In this document: positions 27,970 to 36,530 of the stretch, piece after piece | Layout: each line of letters starts with the position of its first letter | Numbering within the stretch: position 1 is the stretch's first letter | Assembly (NCBI RefSeq): GCF_900106665.1 | Contig: NZ_FNNA01000002.1 | Location: forward strand, 620,001-684,000 | Origin: Paracoccus sanguinis | GTDB lineage: Bacteria; Pseudomonadota; Alphaproteobacteria; Rhodobacterales; Rhodobacteraceae | Reading direction: 5' to 3' | Length of the DNA stretch: 64,000 nucleotides | Made by a program: the position numbers and the translations under genes | The notes under the pieces: model-generated | Databases searched by the model: none | Told to the model about the DNA's origin: nothing | The model's input: only the letters and a program-made list of their open reading frames with translations

Positions 27970-27995
27970 AAAAAAGCCGCCCCCGCCGGGACGGC
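27970..27995 (-). terminator. Intrinsic-terminator-like hairpin between g2 and g3
   Basis: On the minus strand an 8-bp stem (GCCGTCCC with GGGGCGGC, one U-G pair) with a GGCG tetraloop is followed directly by six Ts (27975-27970). It lies 19 bases upstream of the portal start codon, after the terminase gene and in the direction of GTA transcription. Confidence 0.7.
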
Positions 27996-28046
27996 CCCGC
28001 CGCGCTCCCGCGGCCCTGTTTCGCTTGTCTCGCCGGCGCGTGCCGC

Positions 28047-28099
28047 CCGGGGGCGCTGCCCCCGGACCCCCGGGATATTTGGGTCCAGCCCGAGGGGGG
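28047..28099. repeat. Dispersed intergenic repeat, copy inside the GTA cluster
   Basis: A perfect hairpin CCGGGGGC/GCCCCCGG (28047-28065) is followed by CCCCCGGGATATTT and GGGTCCAGCCCGAGG (28067-28095). The second part matches two other copies in the window (42241-42270 and inverted 42412-42442) in 27 or more positions. Such GATATTT-containing elements are common between genes in Rhodobacteraceae; here one sits between terminase and portal genes. Confidence 0.8.
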
Positions 28100-28114
28100 A
28101 GGCTCAGCGCACTC

Positions 28115-29530
28115 TCACAGCCCCCGCACCTGCGGGCGCCGCCACGCCTGCGCAGGCTCGATCATCAGCGCGTGGATCGCCCAGACCAAGGCATCCAGCC
28201 GGTCGGGCGAGCCGCGCCCCTCGAAGCCCCTGACCGTCATCCGGCACATCTGGTCCTCGAGCGCGCCGAGGCCGCCGCCCCGCAGGTGCCGGATGCGCCC
28301 CTGCTCATAGAGCGCCGCCACCGGCTCGGCCCGCAGGCCCTTTCCGCGCCCGGCCCTGAGGCCGCGGAACGGCACCAGCGGGTCGACCTGCCGGATCACG
28401 CTCTCGACCAGATCGCCGCCCTGGTTGACCTCGGCCACCAGCCGCTCCGCCCCATGCCGTTCCATCGCGGCGATGGCGGCCCGCGCCCACTCCGTCGGCC
28501 CGCCCCGCACGCTCGCATCCTCAAGCACGACCGCCCGCCAGTCCTGCGGCGGCCCCTCGCACTGGACGCCCGCGACCACGATCCCGCACTCGTCGCTGCC
28601 CGCGCCGCCCGTCACCGCCGGGTCGACTGCCACCACGATCCGGTCGAGCTTCGGCGCCGCGTCCACCCGGCAGCCCTCGAGCATCGCCGTCGTCCACAGC
28701 GCCCCCTCGACATCGTCGAGCAGCACGCCCTCCAGCTCCTGCCGCCCGAGCCGCGTGCCGGCATAGCGCGCTTGCACCTCGGTCAGGAAGCTCTCGGCCA
28801 GATAGGCCCGGTTGGCGTCCGTCGGCGCGTGCGTCACCACCGTCGAGGGGTTGCGGAGGATCGTCTTGAGCACGCTGACGTTGCGCGGCGTGGTCGTGAC
28901 CACCTGTTGCGGGTTCTCGCCCAGCCGCAGCGCGAACTGCAGCATGTCCCAGGCGTCCTCGGCCTTCTTCCACTTGGCCAGCTCGTCGACCCAGGCCGCG
29001 TCGAACTGCGGCCCGCGCAGCGCCTCGGGCTCATGCGCCGAATAGACCGTCGCGGTCGCCCCGTTCGGCCAGACGAGGCGCCGCCGCCCCGCCTCCCACA
29101 CCGGCCGCCGGTCGGGGGGCGAACAGGCGAGGATGCCCGAGTCCCCCATCACCATCACGTCGCGCCCCTGATCGAAGGTCTCGGCCACCAACGCCACCCG
29201 GCGCGCCCGCCCCGGCGCCTCGGGTGTCGCGCCCTCGACTTGCGCGCGCACCCACTCGGACCCGGCGCGGGTCTTGCCCGCGCCGCGCCCGCCCATGATC
29301 ACCCAGGACTTCCAGTCCCCCTCGGGCGGCAGCTGATGCGGCAGCGCCCAGAACTCGAACAGCCACGGCAGGCTCGCCAGCGCGTTGTCCGAGAGCCCGG
29401 CAATGAAGGCATCAACCTCCTCCGGCGCGGCGCAGGCAAGCCAGGCGGCGCCCGATCTCGTCGCGTGCGGCGTCGAGGTCGAGCGTGCCCGGCCCGACGT
29501 CTCCGGCAATGTCCTTGCGAAGTTTGTCAA
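28115..29530 (-). CDS. g2: GTA gp2: large terminase (TerL)
   Basis: A packaging motor of up to 471 residues. The ATPase part has Walker A as GGRGAGKTRAG, followed by Walker B/catalytic glutamate in AAWVDELAKWKK and the coupling segment TTTPRNVS. The RNase H-like nuclease has Asp in VAVDPAVTGG and the terminal Asp in DRLDALVWA. The start is uncertain: the ATG at 29530 implies a 119-base overlap with g1; a TTG seven codons on (29509) also implies a long overlap. The recognisable protein begins near GAAWLACAAPEEV. It packages random host DNA in GTAs, so it is a headful-type enzyme. Confidence 0.93.
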   Translation of the reverse strand: MTNFARTLPETSGRARSTSTPHATRSGAAWLACAAPEEVDAFIAGLSDNALASLPWLFEFWALPHQLPPEGDWKSWVIMGGRGAGKTRAGSEWVRAQVEGATPEAPGRARRVALVAETFDQGRDVMVMGDSGILACSPPDRRPVWEAGRRRLVWPNGATATVYSAHEPEALRGPQFDAAWVDELAKWKKAEDAWDMLQFALRLGENPQQVVTTTPRNVSVLKTILRNPSTVVTHAPTDANRAYLAESFLTEVQARYAGTRLGRQELEGVLLDDVEGALWTTAMLEGCRVDAAPKLDRIVVAVDPAVTGGAGSDECGIVVAGVQCEGPPQDWRAVVLEDASVRGGPTEWARAAIAAMERHGAERLVAEVNQGGDLVESVIRQVDPLVPFRGLRAGRGKGLRAEPVAALYEQGRIRHLRGGGLGALEDQMCRMTVRGFEGRGSPDRLDALVWAIHALMIEPAQAWRRPQVRGL

Positions 29531-29810
29531 CGCGCGTCCTTTCCTCCAGCACGAGCGCGGTCGCCACCCTCAGGTCGCGCACCGCCTTGCCCGTCTTGTC
29601 CGCCTGCTCCACCTCACCGCGTCGGATGCCGATCCGCAGCTTGTGCAGCTCCTCGGCGACCTCGCGGAAGATGTCCCCCGCCACGTCGATCGCCACCTCG
29701 GGGGCCAGAGGCCCGCCGCTCAACCGTGCGTCCAGTCCCTCGCCCTCACCCCCGGCGACGAACGGTCCTGCGCCGGGCGGCTCGCGCCCGGTGTCGTGCC
29801 TCATGTCCAT
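29412..29810 (-). CDS. g1: GTA gp1: small terminase (TerS)
   Basis: A 132-residue protein at the head of the cluster. The core reads DIFREVAEELHKLRIGIRRGEVEQADK followed by DLRVATALVLEERTRVDKLRK, i.e. two long helices as in RcGTA gp1, which acts as a small terminase with weak, unspecific DNA binding. The start is the ATG at 29810 (MDMRHD); the upstream extension overlaps the leader hairpin. The first 45 residues are Gly/Pro-rich. It overlaps the terminase reading frame. Confidence 0.82.
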   Translation of the reverse strand: MDMRHDTGREPPGAGPFVAGGEGEGLDARLSGGPLAPEVAIDVAGDIFREVAEELHKLRIGIRRGEVEQADKTGKAVRDLRVATALVLEERTRVDKLRKDIAGDVGPGTLDLDAARDEIGRRLACLRRAGGG

Positions 29811-29857
29811 ATGGTGATGCCCTGCCCCTCGGTGCCTGTCCGCACGAGCGAGAAACG

Positions 29858-29893
29858 AAAAAGCGGCCCGCGGGCTCATCGCCCCGGCCGCTT
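29858..29893 (-). terminator. Leader terminator-like hairpin ahead of GTA g1
   Basis: On the minus strand an 8-bp stem AAGCGGCC/GGCCGCTT (29893-29886 with 29868-29861), with an inner GGGC/GCCC pairing in the loop, runs into five Ts (29862-29858). It sits about 50 bases before the g1 start and a few tens of bases after a possible promoter at 29946-29918, which is an attenuator position. Confidence 0.72.
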
Positions 29894-29917
29894 GCCCATC
29901 TCTCCCAGCATGTCGAA

Positions 29918-29946
29918 TGTGTATCCGGGACCGTGCGCAAAGTCAA
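29918..29946 (-). promoter_or_regulatory. Possible sigma-70 promoter of the GTA cluster
   Basis: On the minus strand TTGACT (29946-29941), 17 bases, TACACA (29923-29918). The -35 element is near consensus and the -10 is poor, which would suit a promoter needing an activator. It lies 108 bases upstream of g1, in the only sizeable non-coding region before the cluster. Not verified. Confidence 0.4.
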
Positions 29947-29980
29947 TCCGCAACGCCGGTCCGGGCGGCGAGTTTACTAA

Positions 29981-29995
29981 TTTCCACATTGGAAA
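29981..29995. promoter_or_regulatory. Palindromic site upstream of the GTA cluster
   Basis: TTTCCA-CAT-TGGAAA, a perfect 6+6 inverted repeat in an AT-rich patch that stands out against the GC-rich surroundings. It is 186 bases from g1 and 35 bases upstream of the proposed -35 element, a usual place for an activator site. It is a candidate binding site for a GTA regulator such as a GafA/GafY-type protein; this is inference only. Confidence 0.4.
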
Positions 29996-30157
29996 TCAGC
30001 AACTTGCAGCACGCAACACCCCAGCGTCCCGGCCGCAACACCCCGCGCTTTCTGCCGCGCAGCCGCCCGAAACCCGACCCGACTCGGGCCCTCTTTCCGG
30101 CCCGAATCCCCGACCCGACGATTCGCCCGAGACACCCCGCCCAGCGCAGAGCCCACG

Positions 30158-31336
30158 TTAGTCCGTCTGCACCGGGCTTTCCGTATCCGCCCCCTGCGCC
30201 CGCTCGATCTCGCGCCAGCGGGCCACGTTCGCCTCGTGCTCGGCCAGCGTCCGGGCAAAGGCGTGCCCGCCCGAGCCGTCGGCGACGAAGTACAGATAGG
30301 GCGACTCGTCAGGCGCCAGCGCCGCCTCGATCGCCGCCCGTCCGGGGTTGGCGATCGGCGTCGGCGGCAGCCCGTCGATCTGATAGGTGTTGTAGGGCGT
30401 CTTGCGGTTCAGCTCGGACCGCCGCAGCCCGCGGTCGAGCACCTCCTTGCCGCCAGTGACGCCATAGATCACCGTCGGGTCGGTCTGCAGCCGCATCCCC
30501 TCGCGCATCCGGTTGACGAACACCGCCGCGACCGTGCGCCGCTCGTCGGGCACCCCGGTCTCCTTCTCCACGATCGAGGCCATGGTCAGCGCCTCCTCGG
30601 GGGTCTTGTAGGGCAGGCCGAACGGCCGCGCCTCCCACGCCCGGGTCAGGATCGCCTGCTGCGCCGCGCGCATCCGGTCGATCAGCTCGCGCCGGTTGCC
30701 GCCGCGGTTGACCTCATAGGTGTCCGGCGCCAGCGCCCCCTCGGGCGGCAGCGGCCCCGTCGCCCCGTCGAGGAACCCGGCGAGCTTCAGCCCCTCGACC
30801 ACCTGCCAGACGGTGGTGCCCTCGGCCACCGCGACCCGCAGCCGGGCGCCGGGCTTGGCCTCGGCCTGCACGATGGCCTCGGGCGCCTGTTCCTTCGCCG
30901 GGTCGTACTTCACCCGGTCCTCATAACGCCCGCTCGCGGGGTTGAGGTCGCGCAGCACCACCGCGTTCTCGCGCACGCCGACCCGAAAGATCACCTCGGT
31001 CCCGCAGGTCGAGGGGCCGCCGGCGGTGATCGTGTCCACGATCTCGGCCATGCTGGCGTGCGGCGGCACCAGGTAGCTCCCGTATTTCAGCTGCCCCGCC
31101 TTGCCCGCGTAATCCGCCCCGGTGCGCAGGATATAGGGCGAGCTGATCGCCCCCTGCGCCCCGAGCTGCTTGCTCACTGCGTCGAGCTTGGCGCCCTGCG
31201 GGATCTCGATGCACTGCGCGGCTGCACTCGGCCCCGGCGCGACATAGGCGTTGCGCCCCCACGCCACCGCCACGGCGACGCCGACCAGCAGCACGACCAG
31301 CAGCGTCAGCGCGTTCGAGGCGATGGCGCGCCACAT
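30158..31336 (-). CDS. mltG: Endolytic murein transglycosylase MltG
   Basis: A 392-residue inner-membrane lytic transglycosylase that cuts nascent glycan strands and so sets their length. A single membrane anchor at residues 9-27, a LysM-like segment, then the YceG domain with the catalytic glutamate in ASIVEKETGVPDERR and the conserved FVNRMREGMRLQTDPTVIYG and PYNTYQIDGLPPTPIANPG. The ATG shares a base with the stop of fabF (TGATG), so it is coupled to it. The gene ends 347 bases before GTA g1, in the same direction; no strong terminator was seen between them. Confidence 0.96.
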   Translation of the reverse strand: MWRAIASNALTLLVVLLVGVAVAVAWGRNAYVAPGPSAAAQCIEIPQGAKLDAVSKQLGAQGAISSPYILRTGADYAGKAGQLKYGSYLVPPHASMAEIVDTITAGGPSTCGTEVIFRVGVRENAVVLRDLNPASGRYEDRVKYDPAKEQAPEAIVQAEAKPGARLRVAVAEGTTVWQVVEGLKLAGFLDGATGPLPPEGALAPDTYEVNRGGNRRELIDRMRAAQQAILTRAWEARPFGLPYKTPEEALTMASIVEKETGVPDERRTVAAVFVNRMREGMRLQTDPTVIYGVTGGKEVLDRGLRRSELNRKTPYNTYQIDGLPPTPIANPGRAAIEAALAPDESPYLYFVADGSGGHAFARTLAEHEANVARWREIERAQGADTESPVQTD

Positions 31337-32598
31337 CAGTCGCGCACCTTGCCGATGACGAGGCTCGCGTTGGTGCCGCCGAAGCCGAAGCTGTTGGACA
31401 GCGTCACGTCGATCCTGCGCCGCACGGCGGCGTTGGCGGCGAGGTCGATGGGCGTCTCCTGCACCGGATCGTCCAGGTTGATCGTCGGCGGCGCGATCTG
31501 GTCGCGGATGGCAAGGATGCAGAAGATCGCCTCGACCGCGCCCGCCGCACCGAGCAGATGCCCGATCGAGGATTTCGTCGAGGACATGGTGACGTTGCGC
31601 GCATGATCGCCGAGCAGCCGCTCGACCGCGCCCAGCTCGATCACGTCGGCCATGGTGCTCGTCCCATGCGCGTTGATGTAGTCGAGCGCCTCCGGCCCGA
31701 GCCCGGCACGCTTCAGCGCCGCCGACATCGACCGGAACCCGCCATCCCCGTCCTCGCTCGGCGCGGTGATGTGATAGGCGTCGCCCGAGAGCCCGTAGCC
31801 CAGAACCTCGGCATAGATCTTCGCGCCGCGGGCCTTGGCGTGCTCATATTCCTCCAGCACGACGACGCCCGCCCCCTCGCCCATGACGAACCCGTCGCGG
31901 TCGGCGTCCCACGGGCGGCTCGCCGCCTTGGGGTCGTCCGCGCGCTTGGTGGACAGCGCCTTGCAGGCGTTGAACCCGGCGATGCCGATCTCGCTGATCG
32001 GCGCCTCGGCGCCGCCCGCCACCATCACGTCGGCATCCCCCAGCGCGATCAGCCGCGCCGCGTCGCCGATGGCGTGGGCGCCGGTCGAGCACGCCGTCAC
32101 CACCGCATGGTTCGGCCCCTTGAAGCCGAAGCGGATCGACACCTGCCCGCTCACGAGGTTGATCAGCGCGCCCGGAATGAAGAACGGCGACACCCGCTTG
32201 GGGCCGCGCTCCTTGATCAGCACGGCGGTCTCGGCGATCGAGGTCAGCCCGCCGATGCCCGAACCGATCATCACCCCGGTGCGCTCGCGCGCCTCGTCGG
32301 TGTCAGGGGTCCAGCCGCTGTCGGCCACCGCCTGCGTCGCCGCGGCCATGCCGTAGAGAATGAAGTCGTCCACCTTGCGGCGGTCCTTCGGCTCCATCCA
32401 GTCGTCGGGGTTGAAGCTGCCGTCCGCGCCGTCGCCGAACGGGATCTCGCAGGCATAGGTCGTGACCACGTTCGCGGCATCGAAGCGGGTGATCGGCCCC
32501 GCCCCCGACTGCCCCTCGAGCAGCCGCGACCATGTTTCCTCGACCCCGCACGCCAGCGGCGTGACCATCCCCAGCCCGGTGACGACGACCCTGCGCAT
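31336..32598 (-). CDS. fabF: Beta-ketoacyl-ACP synthase II
   Basis: Condenses malonyl-ACP with acyl-ACP in fatty-acid elongation. The 420-residue protein has the Cys-His-His triad: Cys170 in VTACSTGA, His311 in NAHGTST and His347 in SIGHLLGAAG, plus the C-terminal NSFGFGGTN. The ATG at 32598 gives the MRRVVVTGLGMVTPL opening usual for FabF; the longer frame upstream is spurious. acpP and fabG are not in the window: the gene upstream is divergent telA. Confidence 0.97.
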   Translation of the reverse strand: MRRVVVTGLGMVTPLACGVEETWSRLLEGQSGAGPITRFDAANVVTTYACEIPFGDGADGSFNPDDWMEPKDRRKVDDFILYGMAAATQAVADSGWTPDTDEARERTGVMIGSGIGGLTSIAETAVLIKERGPKRVSPFFIPGALINLVSGQVSIRFGFKGPNHAVVTACSTGAHAIGDAARLIALGDADVMVAGGAEAPISEIGIAGFNACKALSTKRADDPKAASRPWDADRDGFVMGEGAGVVVLEEYEHAKARGAKIYAEVLGYGLSGDAYHITAPSEDGDGGFRSMSAALKRAGLGPEALDYINAHGTSTMADVIELGAVERLLGDHARNVTMSSTKSSIGHLLGAAGAVEAIFCILAIRDQIAPPTINLDDPVQETPIDLAANAAVRRRIDVTLSNSFGFGGTNASLVIGKVRD

Positions 32599-32852
32599 GA
32601 TGTTCCTTCCACCAATCGTGCAACGACGCTCCATACACAGGCCGCCCCGCCCGCGCAACGCGCGCCAGCCGCCGGCTGCCACCTCCCCCCGGCCGCGCAC
32701 AACCGCGTGATCGCCCCCGCCCCCCGCCGGCCGGGGCCGAGGGGGCGGAACTTTACTGGCCATATCCTGTTGATCGCGCGATACTTCGGCCCGCGGCAGC
32801 CCGCAGCTTCGCCCGCCGCCCAGCCCTCGAACCGGCCACAAGGGGACCCCCG

Positions 32853-34064
32853 ATGAGCACCCAGACCCAAGCCCGCGCCGAGGCTGCGCTGCCCGAACTC
32901 GAGGCCGTGACCGCCGTGGTCCTGCCCGAACCCGCCCCGCCCGTGGCCCCGCTGGCCGAAGCCGCCCCCCCGGTGGCCGAGGAAATCCGCCGCCGCATGG
33001 CCGAGATCGACCTCTCCGACACGACCTCGATCGTCCATTTCGGCAGCCGCGCCCAGTCGGGCCTGCAGGAGATCAGCCAGTCCATGCTGGCCGACGTCAA
33101 GAACAAGGACGTGGGCCCGGCCGGCGACAGCCTGCGCGACATCGTCTCGACCATCCGCGGCTTCTCGATCTCGGAACTCGACGTCCGGCGCGAGCGCTCG
33201 TGGTGGGAACGCCTGACCGGCCGCGCCGCGCCCTTCGCCAAGTTCGTCGCCAACTACGAGCAGGTGCAGGGCCAGATCGACCGCATCACCGCCGACCTCG
33301 ACACCCACCAGCACCGGCTGTTGAAGGACATCAAGTCGCTCGACGTGCTCTATGAGCGCACGCTCGACTTCTACGACGAGCTCGCCCTCTACATCGCCGC
33401 GGGCGAGGAAAAGCTGCGCGAACTCGACGCCGAGACCATCCCCGCGACCGAGCGCAAGGTCGCCGCCGACGCCACCGACGGCGACGTGATCGCGGCCCAG
33501 CAACTGCGCGACCTGCGCGCGCTCCGCGACGATCTCGAGCGGCGGGTCCACGACCTCAAGCTGACGCGGCAGGTCACGATGCAGTCGCTGCCCTCGATCC
33601 GGCTGGTGCAGGAAAACGACAAGTCGCTGGTGACCAAGATCTCCTCGACGCTGGTCAACACCGTGCCGCTCTGGGAAACCCAGCTGGCGCAGGCGGTGAC
33701 GATCCAGCGCGGCGCGCAGGCCGCGGGCGCCGTCAAGCAGGCGACCGACCTGACCAACGAGCTGCTGACCGCGAACGCCAAAAACCTGCGCGAGGCCAAC
33801 GTCCGCATCCGCACCGAGATGGAGCGCGGGGTCTTCGACATCGAATCGGTCCGCACCGCCAACGCCGAGCTGATCGCCACCATCGAGGACAGCCTGCGCA
33901 TCGCCGACGAAGGCAAGGCCCGCCGCGCCGCCGCCGAGATGGACCTCCAGAAGATGGAGGCCGAGCTGCGCCAGACCCTCGCCGCTTCGCGCGCCCGCGC
34001 CTCTGCGCCGACGGCGATGGGCGCAGCCCCCGCGACGGCCACCCCGGCGCGGCCGCGCGGCTGA
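32853..34064 (+). CDS. telA: TelA-family toxic anion resistance protein
   Basis: A 403-residue, highly helical cytoplasmic protein of the TelA/KlaA family, linked to tellurite and other stress resistance. From about residue 60 the TelA core is clear: FGSRAQSGLQEISQSML, VGPAGDSLRDIVSTIRGF, WWERLTGRAAPFAKFVANYE and the PLWETQLAQAVTIQR motif. The first 45 residues are Ala/Pro/Glu-rich. It leads a four-gene group with a DUF2927 lipoprotein, an SPFH protein and a zinc-ribbon protein, so it is probably a module for membrane or metal-oxyanion stress. Confidence 0.92.
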   Translation: MSTQTQARAEAALPELEAVTAVVLPEPAPPVAPLAEAAPPVAEEIRRRMAEIDLSDTTSIVHFGSRAQSGLQEISQSMLADVKNKDVGPAGDSLRDIVSTIRGFSISELDVRRERSWWERLTGRAAPFAKFVANYEQVQGQIDRITADLDTHQHRLLKDIKSLDVLYERTLDFYDELALYIAAGEEKLRELDAETIPATERKVAADATDGDVIAAQQLRDLRALRDDLERRVHDLKLTRQVTMQSLPSIRLVQENDKSLVTKISSTLVNTVPLWETQLAQAVTIQRGAQAAGAVKQATDLTNELLTANAKNLREANVRIRTEMERGVFDIESVRTANAELIATIEDSLRIADEGKARRAAAEMDLQKMEAELRQTLAASRARASAPTAMGAAPATATPARPRG

Positions 34065-34084
34065 CCCTGACCCCTTCCCCTCGC

Positions 34085-35206
34085 GTGCCCTCGGATCGAA
34101 TGACCCCGCCTCTCGCCCCCGCCCGCCGCCCCGTCGCCCCCGCGCCGGGTCGGTCTCTCGCGGCCCGTCCCGCGCCCCGCACCGTCCGCGGCGCCGGGCT
34201 GGCGGCGCTCACCGCCCTCGCCCTCTCGGCCTGCGCGCCCGAGGCACCCGCGCCCGCGCCGCCGTCGGTCCCCGCCCCGGCCCCCGCCGCCCGGCCCGCC
34301 GCCGTCCCCCCGCCGCTGCCGCGCCCCGAGGCCGCGACCCAGGCCCAGCTGCGCCGCGACCGCGCCGAGGCCGCGCGCGCCCGCGCCAAGGCCGCCAGCG
34401 CGCCGCCCACGACCGCCAGCGCCACGATGGCGCAGTATCTCGAAAACATCGAGGACACGCTCCTCGCCCGCGGCCTTCTGCGGACCGACGACGGGGCCGG
34501 GATCAAGGTCGGCGCCGCCAAGCTGGCCGAGGATTTCGTCCAGATCGCGCTGCGCGACGAATACCAGATGAACGCCGCCGGGCGCCTCGTCCCCGGCGCC
34601 CACCCCGCGCCGCTGCGCCGCTGGGACCGCCCGGTGACCCTGACCGTCGAGTTCGGCGAGTCCGTCCCCGAGGCGACCCGCATCCGCGACCGCGCGACGA
34701 TCGGCGACTACGCCGCCCGGCTCGCGCGCATCTCGGGCCACCCCGTCTCGATGGCCGGCGCGGGTGGCAACTTCGTCGTGCTGGTCCTCTCCGAGGACGA
34801 GCGCCGCGCCATCGGCCCGCGGGTGGCCGAGCTGATCCCCGGCATCCCCCGCGCCGACCTCGCCGCGATCGAGCGGCTCTCGCCGCAGAACTACTGCACC
34901 GTCTTCGCCTACTCGCCCGGCGCCGGCGCCGCCTACTCCAACGCGGTGGCGGTGATCCGGGCCGAGCTGCCGCAGCGCCTGCGGACGAGCTGCGTCCACG
35001 AAGAGCTCGCGCAGGGCATGGGTCTGGCCAACGACAGCCCCGACGCCCGCCCCTCGATCTTCAACGACGACGAGGAATTCGCCTTCCTCACCCGCCACGA
35101 CGAGCTGCTGCTCAAAATGCTCTACGACCCCCGCCTGCGCCCCGGCATGACCGAGGCCGAGGCCCGGCCCATCGTCCAGACGATCGCCGCCGAGATGCTG
35201 CCCTGA
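34085..35206 (+). CDS. DUF2927 predicted lipoprotein
   Basis: A protein of up to 373 residues. A signal segment with LAALTALALSAC (lipobox with Cys near residue 50) follows an unusually long arginine/proline-rich n-region; a later start (the ATG at 34100) shortens it. Then a Pro/Ala linker to about residue 95. The DUF2927 domain covers about 150-345 and includes RWDRPVTLTVEFG, the CTVFAYSPG segment and the cysteine-histidine motif TSCVHEELAQGMGLANDSP, which looks like a metallopeptidase-like HExxQ element. The NDDEEFAFLT tail is also typical. Probably a periplasmic stress-related protein. Confidence 0.82.
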   Translation: MPSDRMTPPLAPARRPVAPAPGRSLAARPAPRTVRGAGLAALTALALSACAPEAPAPAPPSVPAPAPAARPAAVPPPLPRPEAATQAQLRRDRAEAARARAKAASAPPTTASATMAQYLENIEDTLLARGLLRTDDGAGIKVGAAKLAEDFVQIALRDEYQMNAAGRLVPGAHPAPLRRWDRPVTLTVEFGESVPEATRIRDRATIGDYAARLARISGHPVSMAGAGGNFVVLVLSEDERRAIGPRVAELIPGIPRADLAAIERLSPQNYCTVFAYSPGAGAAYSNAVAVIRAELPQRLRTSCVHEELAQGMGLANDSPDARPSIFNDDEEFAFLTRHDELLLKMLYDPRLRPGMTEAEARPIVQTIAAEMLP

Positions 35207-35314
35207 TGCGCTCTGCCGCCCCGGAACGGCGCCGCCCGCGGCGCGTTCCCCCACCGACCTGATCCACGACCCACCGGGCCCGTCCCGCCCACGACACCCC
35301 GAACGGAGGAAACC

Positions 35315-36460
35315 ATGGTCCTCGACTTCCTGACCGGCGAGTTCATCGACGTCATCGAATGGGTGGACGACACCCGCGACACGATGGTCTGGCGCTATGA
35401 GACCCGCGGCCGGGCGATCAAGTACGGCGCCAAGCTGACGGTGCGCGAGGGGCAGGCGGCGGTCTTCGTCCACGAGGGCCAGCTCGCCGATGTGTTCGGC
35501 CCCGGGCTCTACATGCTCGAGACGAACAACATGCCGATCCTGACCCGGCTCCAGCACTGGGACCACGGCTTCCGCTCGCCCTTCAAGTCCGAGATCTATT
35601 TCGTCAACACCACCCGCTTCAACGACCTGAAGTGGGGCACCCGCAACCCGGTCATCGCCCGCGACCCCGAGTTCGGGCCGGTGCGGCTGCGCGCCTTCGG
35701 CACCTACTCGATGCGCGTCACCGACCCCGCCGCCTTCATGCGCGAGATCGTCGGCACCGACGGCGAATTCACCGCCGACGAGATCGCCTTCCAGCTCCGC
35801 AACGTGATCGTGCAGGAGTTCTCGCGCCTCATCGCCTCGTCGGGCATCCCGGTGCTCGACATGGCGGCGAACACCCAGCAGCTCGGCCAGATGGTCGCCA
35901 AGGCCATCGGCCCGACCGTCGCGCAATACGGCCTGACGCTGCCTGAGTTCTACATCGAGAACATCAGCCTGCCCGACGAGGTCGAGCGGATGCTCGACAA
36001 GCGCACCTCGATCGGGATCGTGGGCGATCTCGACCGCTTCGGCCGCTACGCCCAGTCCGAGGCGATGCTGAACGCCTCGAACCGCGACGGCGGCATGGGC
36101 GCGGGGCTCGGCGCTGGAATGGGCGCGGCGCTCGGGATGGGGATGGCCGCGCAGCAGGGCGCGCGCGGCCCGTGGGGGCAGATCCCGCAGGCCGTGCCCG
36201 CCGCGCCCGCACCGGCCCCGCAGCCCGGCATGATCGCGGGCCCCGCGCCTGCCTCCGACACCGTCTGGCACGTCGCGCTCGACGGGGCGGCGTCGGGGCC
36301 CTTTGGCAAGGCCGACCTCGGGCGGCTGATGAACGAGGGCCGTTTCACCCGCGACACGCTGGTCTGGACCCCGGGCCAGGACGGCTGGAAAGAGGCCGAC
36401 GAGGTGCCCGCGCTCGCCCAGCTCTTCACCATGCTGCCCCCGCCCCTGCCGCAGCGCTGA
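35315..36460 (+). CDS. SPFH-domain protein with C-terminal GYF_2 domain
   Basis: A 381-residue protein of the 'virion core protein/YdjI-like' SPFH branch. Residues about 25-240 form the SPFH/band-7 part (GAKLTVREGQAAVFVHEGQ, FGPGLYMLETNNMPIL, RAFGTYSMRVTDP). A Gly/Ala/Met/Pro linker (250-310) follows, and the last 65 residues are a GYF_2-like domain (WHVALDGAASGPFGKADLGRLM, DTLVWTPGQDGWKEADEVP). Strong RBS GGAGG. Likely forms membrane-associated assemblies. Its place between TelA/DUF2927 and a zinc-ribbon protein matches clusters linked to Ter/TelA stress responses. Confidence 0.88.
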   Translation: MVLDFLTGEFIDVIEWVDDTRDTMVWRYETRGRAIKYGAKLTVREGQAAVFVHEGQLADVFGPGLYMLETNNMPILTRLQHWDHGFRSPFKSEIYFVNTTRFNDLKWGTRNPVIARDPEFGPVRLRAFGTYSMRVTDPAAFMREIVGTDGEFTADEIAFQLRNVIVQEFSRLIASSGIPVLDMAANTQQLGQMVAKAIGPTVAQYGLTLPEFYIENISLPDEVERMLDKRTSIGIVGDLDRFGRYAQSEAMLNASNRDGGMGAGLGAGMGAALGMGMAAQQGARGPWGQIPQAVPAAPAPAPQPGMIAGPAPASDTVWHVALDGAASGPFGKADLGRLMNEGRFTRDTLVWTPGQDGWKEADEVPALAQLFTMLPPPLPQR

Positions 36461-36530
36461 ACTCAGCACCTTGAGGGGCCGCCGCCCGGCCCCTCACTCA
36501 CCCCGCCCTCGCCTTTCGCGCGGACCGCCG

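Noticed and set aside
14581..29810. Functional prophage
   Set aside because: Only head, tail and packaging genes in the RcGTA order are present; no integrase, repressor, replication or lysis genes and no attachment repeats.
33389..36469. Long minus-strand frame of about 1000 codons opposite telA, the DUF2927 gene and the SPFH gene
   Set aside because: The plus-strand genes have clear domains and ribosome-binding sites; the antisense product is His/Arg/Gly-rich without homology.
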